Source: Entomohabitans teleogrylli (lineage in GTDB: Bacteria > Pseudomonadota > Gammaproteobacteria > Enterobacterales > Enterobacteriaceae). From it: 64,000 nucleotides of DNA. Each line of letters opens with the position of its first letter. Position 1 is the first letter of the stretch. The notes beneath the pieces are model-generated. The model worked only from the letters and a program-made list of their open reading frames with translations. It did no database searches and was not told the DNA's origin. The stretch covers positions 1-64,000 of the forward strand of contig NZ_LLXO01000015.1 of the NCBI RefSeq assembly GCF_001484765.1. Direction: 5' to 3'. Both the position numbers and the translations under genes were made by a program. Positions 62,916 through 64,000 of this stretch are shown here, one piece after another.

Positions 62916-64000
62916 ATGTCCACATACACCCGGCCAGTGCTGTTATTGCTCTGTGGCCTGCTTTTATTGACGCTGGCGATTGCGGTATTAAACACGTTAG
63001 TTCCGCTGTGGCTGGCTCATGAGTCACTTCCTACCTGGCAGGTCGGTCTGGTGGGATCTTCCTATTTCACCGGTAATTTACTCGGTACTGTACTCGCTGG
63101 CTGGCTGATTCAGCGTCTGGGATTTAATCGTAGCTATTACATTGCTTCACTGATTTTTGCCGCCGGTTGTGTTGGGCTGGGGATTATGGTGGGTTTCTGG
63201 AGCTGGATGGCCTGGCGTTTTATCGCCGGTATTGGCTGCGCGATGATTTGGGTCGTCGTGGAAAGCGCGTTGATGCGTAGCGGTACTTCGCGCAATCGCG
63301 GGCGACTGCTGGCGGCGTATATGATGGTCTACTACCTGGGTACGGTGGTCGGTCAGCTCTTGATCAGCAAAGTCTCCACCGAGCTGCTGCATGTGCTGCC
63401 GTGGGTGTGCGGGCTGGTGCTGGCCGGTGTACTGCCGCTGCTGTTTACCCGTATCGTCAATAACCGCGGCGAGCAGCAGGAAACGGCCCATATCTGGTCA
63501 ATGCTCAGACTGCGTCAGGCGCGGCTGGGCGTCAATGGCTGCGTGATTTCCGGAATTGTACTCGGCTCGCTCTACGGTCTGATGCCGCTATACCTTAATC
63601 ATCAGGGCATCAGCGATGCCAGCATCGGTTTCTGGATGGCGGTGCTGGTCAGCGCCGGTATTGTCGGGCAGTGGCCGGTAGGGCGGCTGGCCGATCGTTT
63701 CGGGCGGCTGCTGGTTCTGCGGGTACAGGTGTTTATCGTTATTATCGGCTGTCTGGCCATGCTGAGCCAGGCGGCGATGGTGCCAGCGCTGTTTATCCTC
63801 GGGGCATCGGGGTTTACGCTTTATCCGGTGGCGATGGCCTGGGCCTGCGAAAAAGTGGAACATCACCAACTGGTGGCGATGAATCAGGCGCTGTTGCTCA
63901 GCTACACCATTGGTAGTCTGCTGGGGCCATCCCTGACGGCAATGCTGATGCAGCGTTATTCAGATAGTTCGCTGTTTATTGCTATCGCCAGCGTGTCATT
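62916..64000 (+). CDS. ycaD: MFS transporter YcaD (3' end outside window)
   Basis: Inner-membrane major facilitator of unknown substrate. The reading frame starts at ATG ([14 protein letters not shown]) and stays open to the window end, giving 361 codons of an expected ~382. Helix 1 [16 protein letters not shown], motif A-like [13 protein letters not shown] and [20 protein letters not shown] match E. coli YcaD. It is truncated only by the window edge. Confidence 0.93.
   Translation, partial: MSTYTRPVLLLLCGLLLLTLAIAVLNTLVPLWLAHESLPTWQVGLVGSSYFTGNLLGTVLAGWLIQRLGFNRSYYIASLIFAAGCVGLGIMVGFWSWMAWRFIAGIGCAMIWVVVESALMRSGTSRNRGRLLAAYMMVYYLGTVVGQLLISKVSTELLHVLPWVCGLVLAGVLPLLFTRIVNNRGEQQETAHIWSMLRLRQARLGVNGCVISGIVLGSLYGLMPLYLNHQGISDASIGFWMAVLVSAGIVGQWPVGRLADRFGRLLVLRVQVFIVIIGCLAMLSQAAMVPALFILGASGFTLYPVAMAWACEKVEHHQLVAMNQALLLSYTIGSLLGPSLTAMLMQRYSDSSLFIAIASVS

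Overview
The window is a chromosomal backbone segment of a member of the Enterobacteriaceae. Almost every gene has a close E. coli K-12 counterpart in the same order and orientation as the yliI-ycaD interval. Protein lengths match E. coli within a few residues and the coding sequence is GC-rich. I cannot name the genus. No phage, insertion sequence, CRISPR array, rRNA or tRNA is visible.

Layout: 1-715 is an AT-rich non-coding stretch. Then yliI, gstB, dacC, deoR; an extra PAP2 phosphatase gene coupled to ybjG; mdfA, ybjI, ybjJ, rcdA, ybjL, ybjM (0.7-13 kb). Next come grxA and the divergent ybjC-nfsA-rimK-ybjN group (redox stress, ribosome modification), potFGHI (putrescine uptake), ybjO and rlmC (13-22.3 kb). 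The arginine transport genes artJ and artPIQM follow, then ybjP, ybjQ-amiD, ybjS, ybjT-ltaE-poxB, hcp-hcr, lysO, aqpZ (22.3-38.6 kb). Then ybjD, macAB, cspD, clpSA, infA, aat, cydDC, trxB, lrp, ftsK, lolA, rarA, serS, ycaC and a 3'-truncated ycaD (39-64 kb).

Functional groupings: clpS, clpA and aat together supply recognition, unfolding and tagging for the N-degron pathway. trxB lies upstream of cydDC, the thiol exporter needed for cytochrome bd. hcp-hcr carries NsrR- and FNR-like sites, fitting nitric-oxide detoxification under anaerobiosis. The art promoters carry ArgR-type boxes.

Departures from the E. coli arrangement are the best leads. The serW tRNA expected between clpA and infA is absent, and two hairpins that are exact reverse complements of each other stand there. 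dmsABC is missing between serS and ycaC, and ybjX is missing between ybjD and macA. A second PAP2-type phosphatase gene precedes ybjG. The FtsK linker carries its own 69-bp tandem repeat. I found no convincing undescribed multi-gene system; the findings are mostly regulatory sites and local gains or losses.
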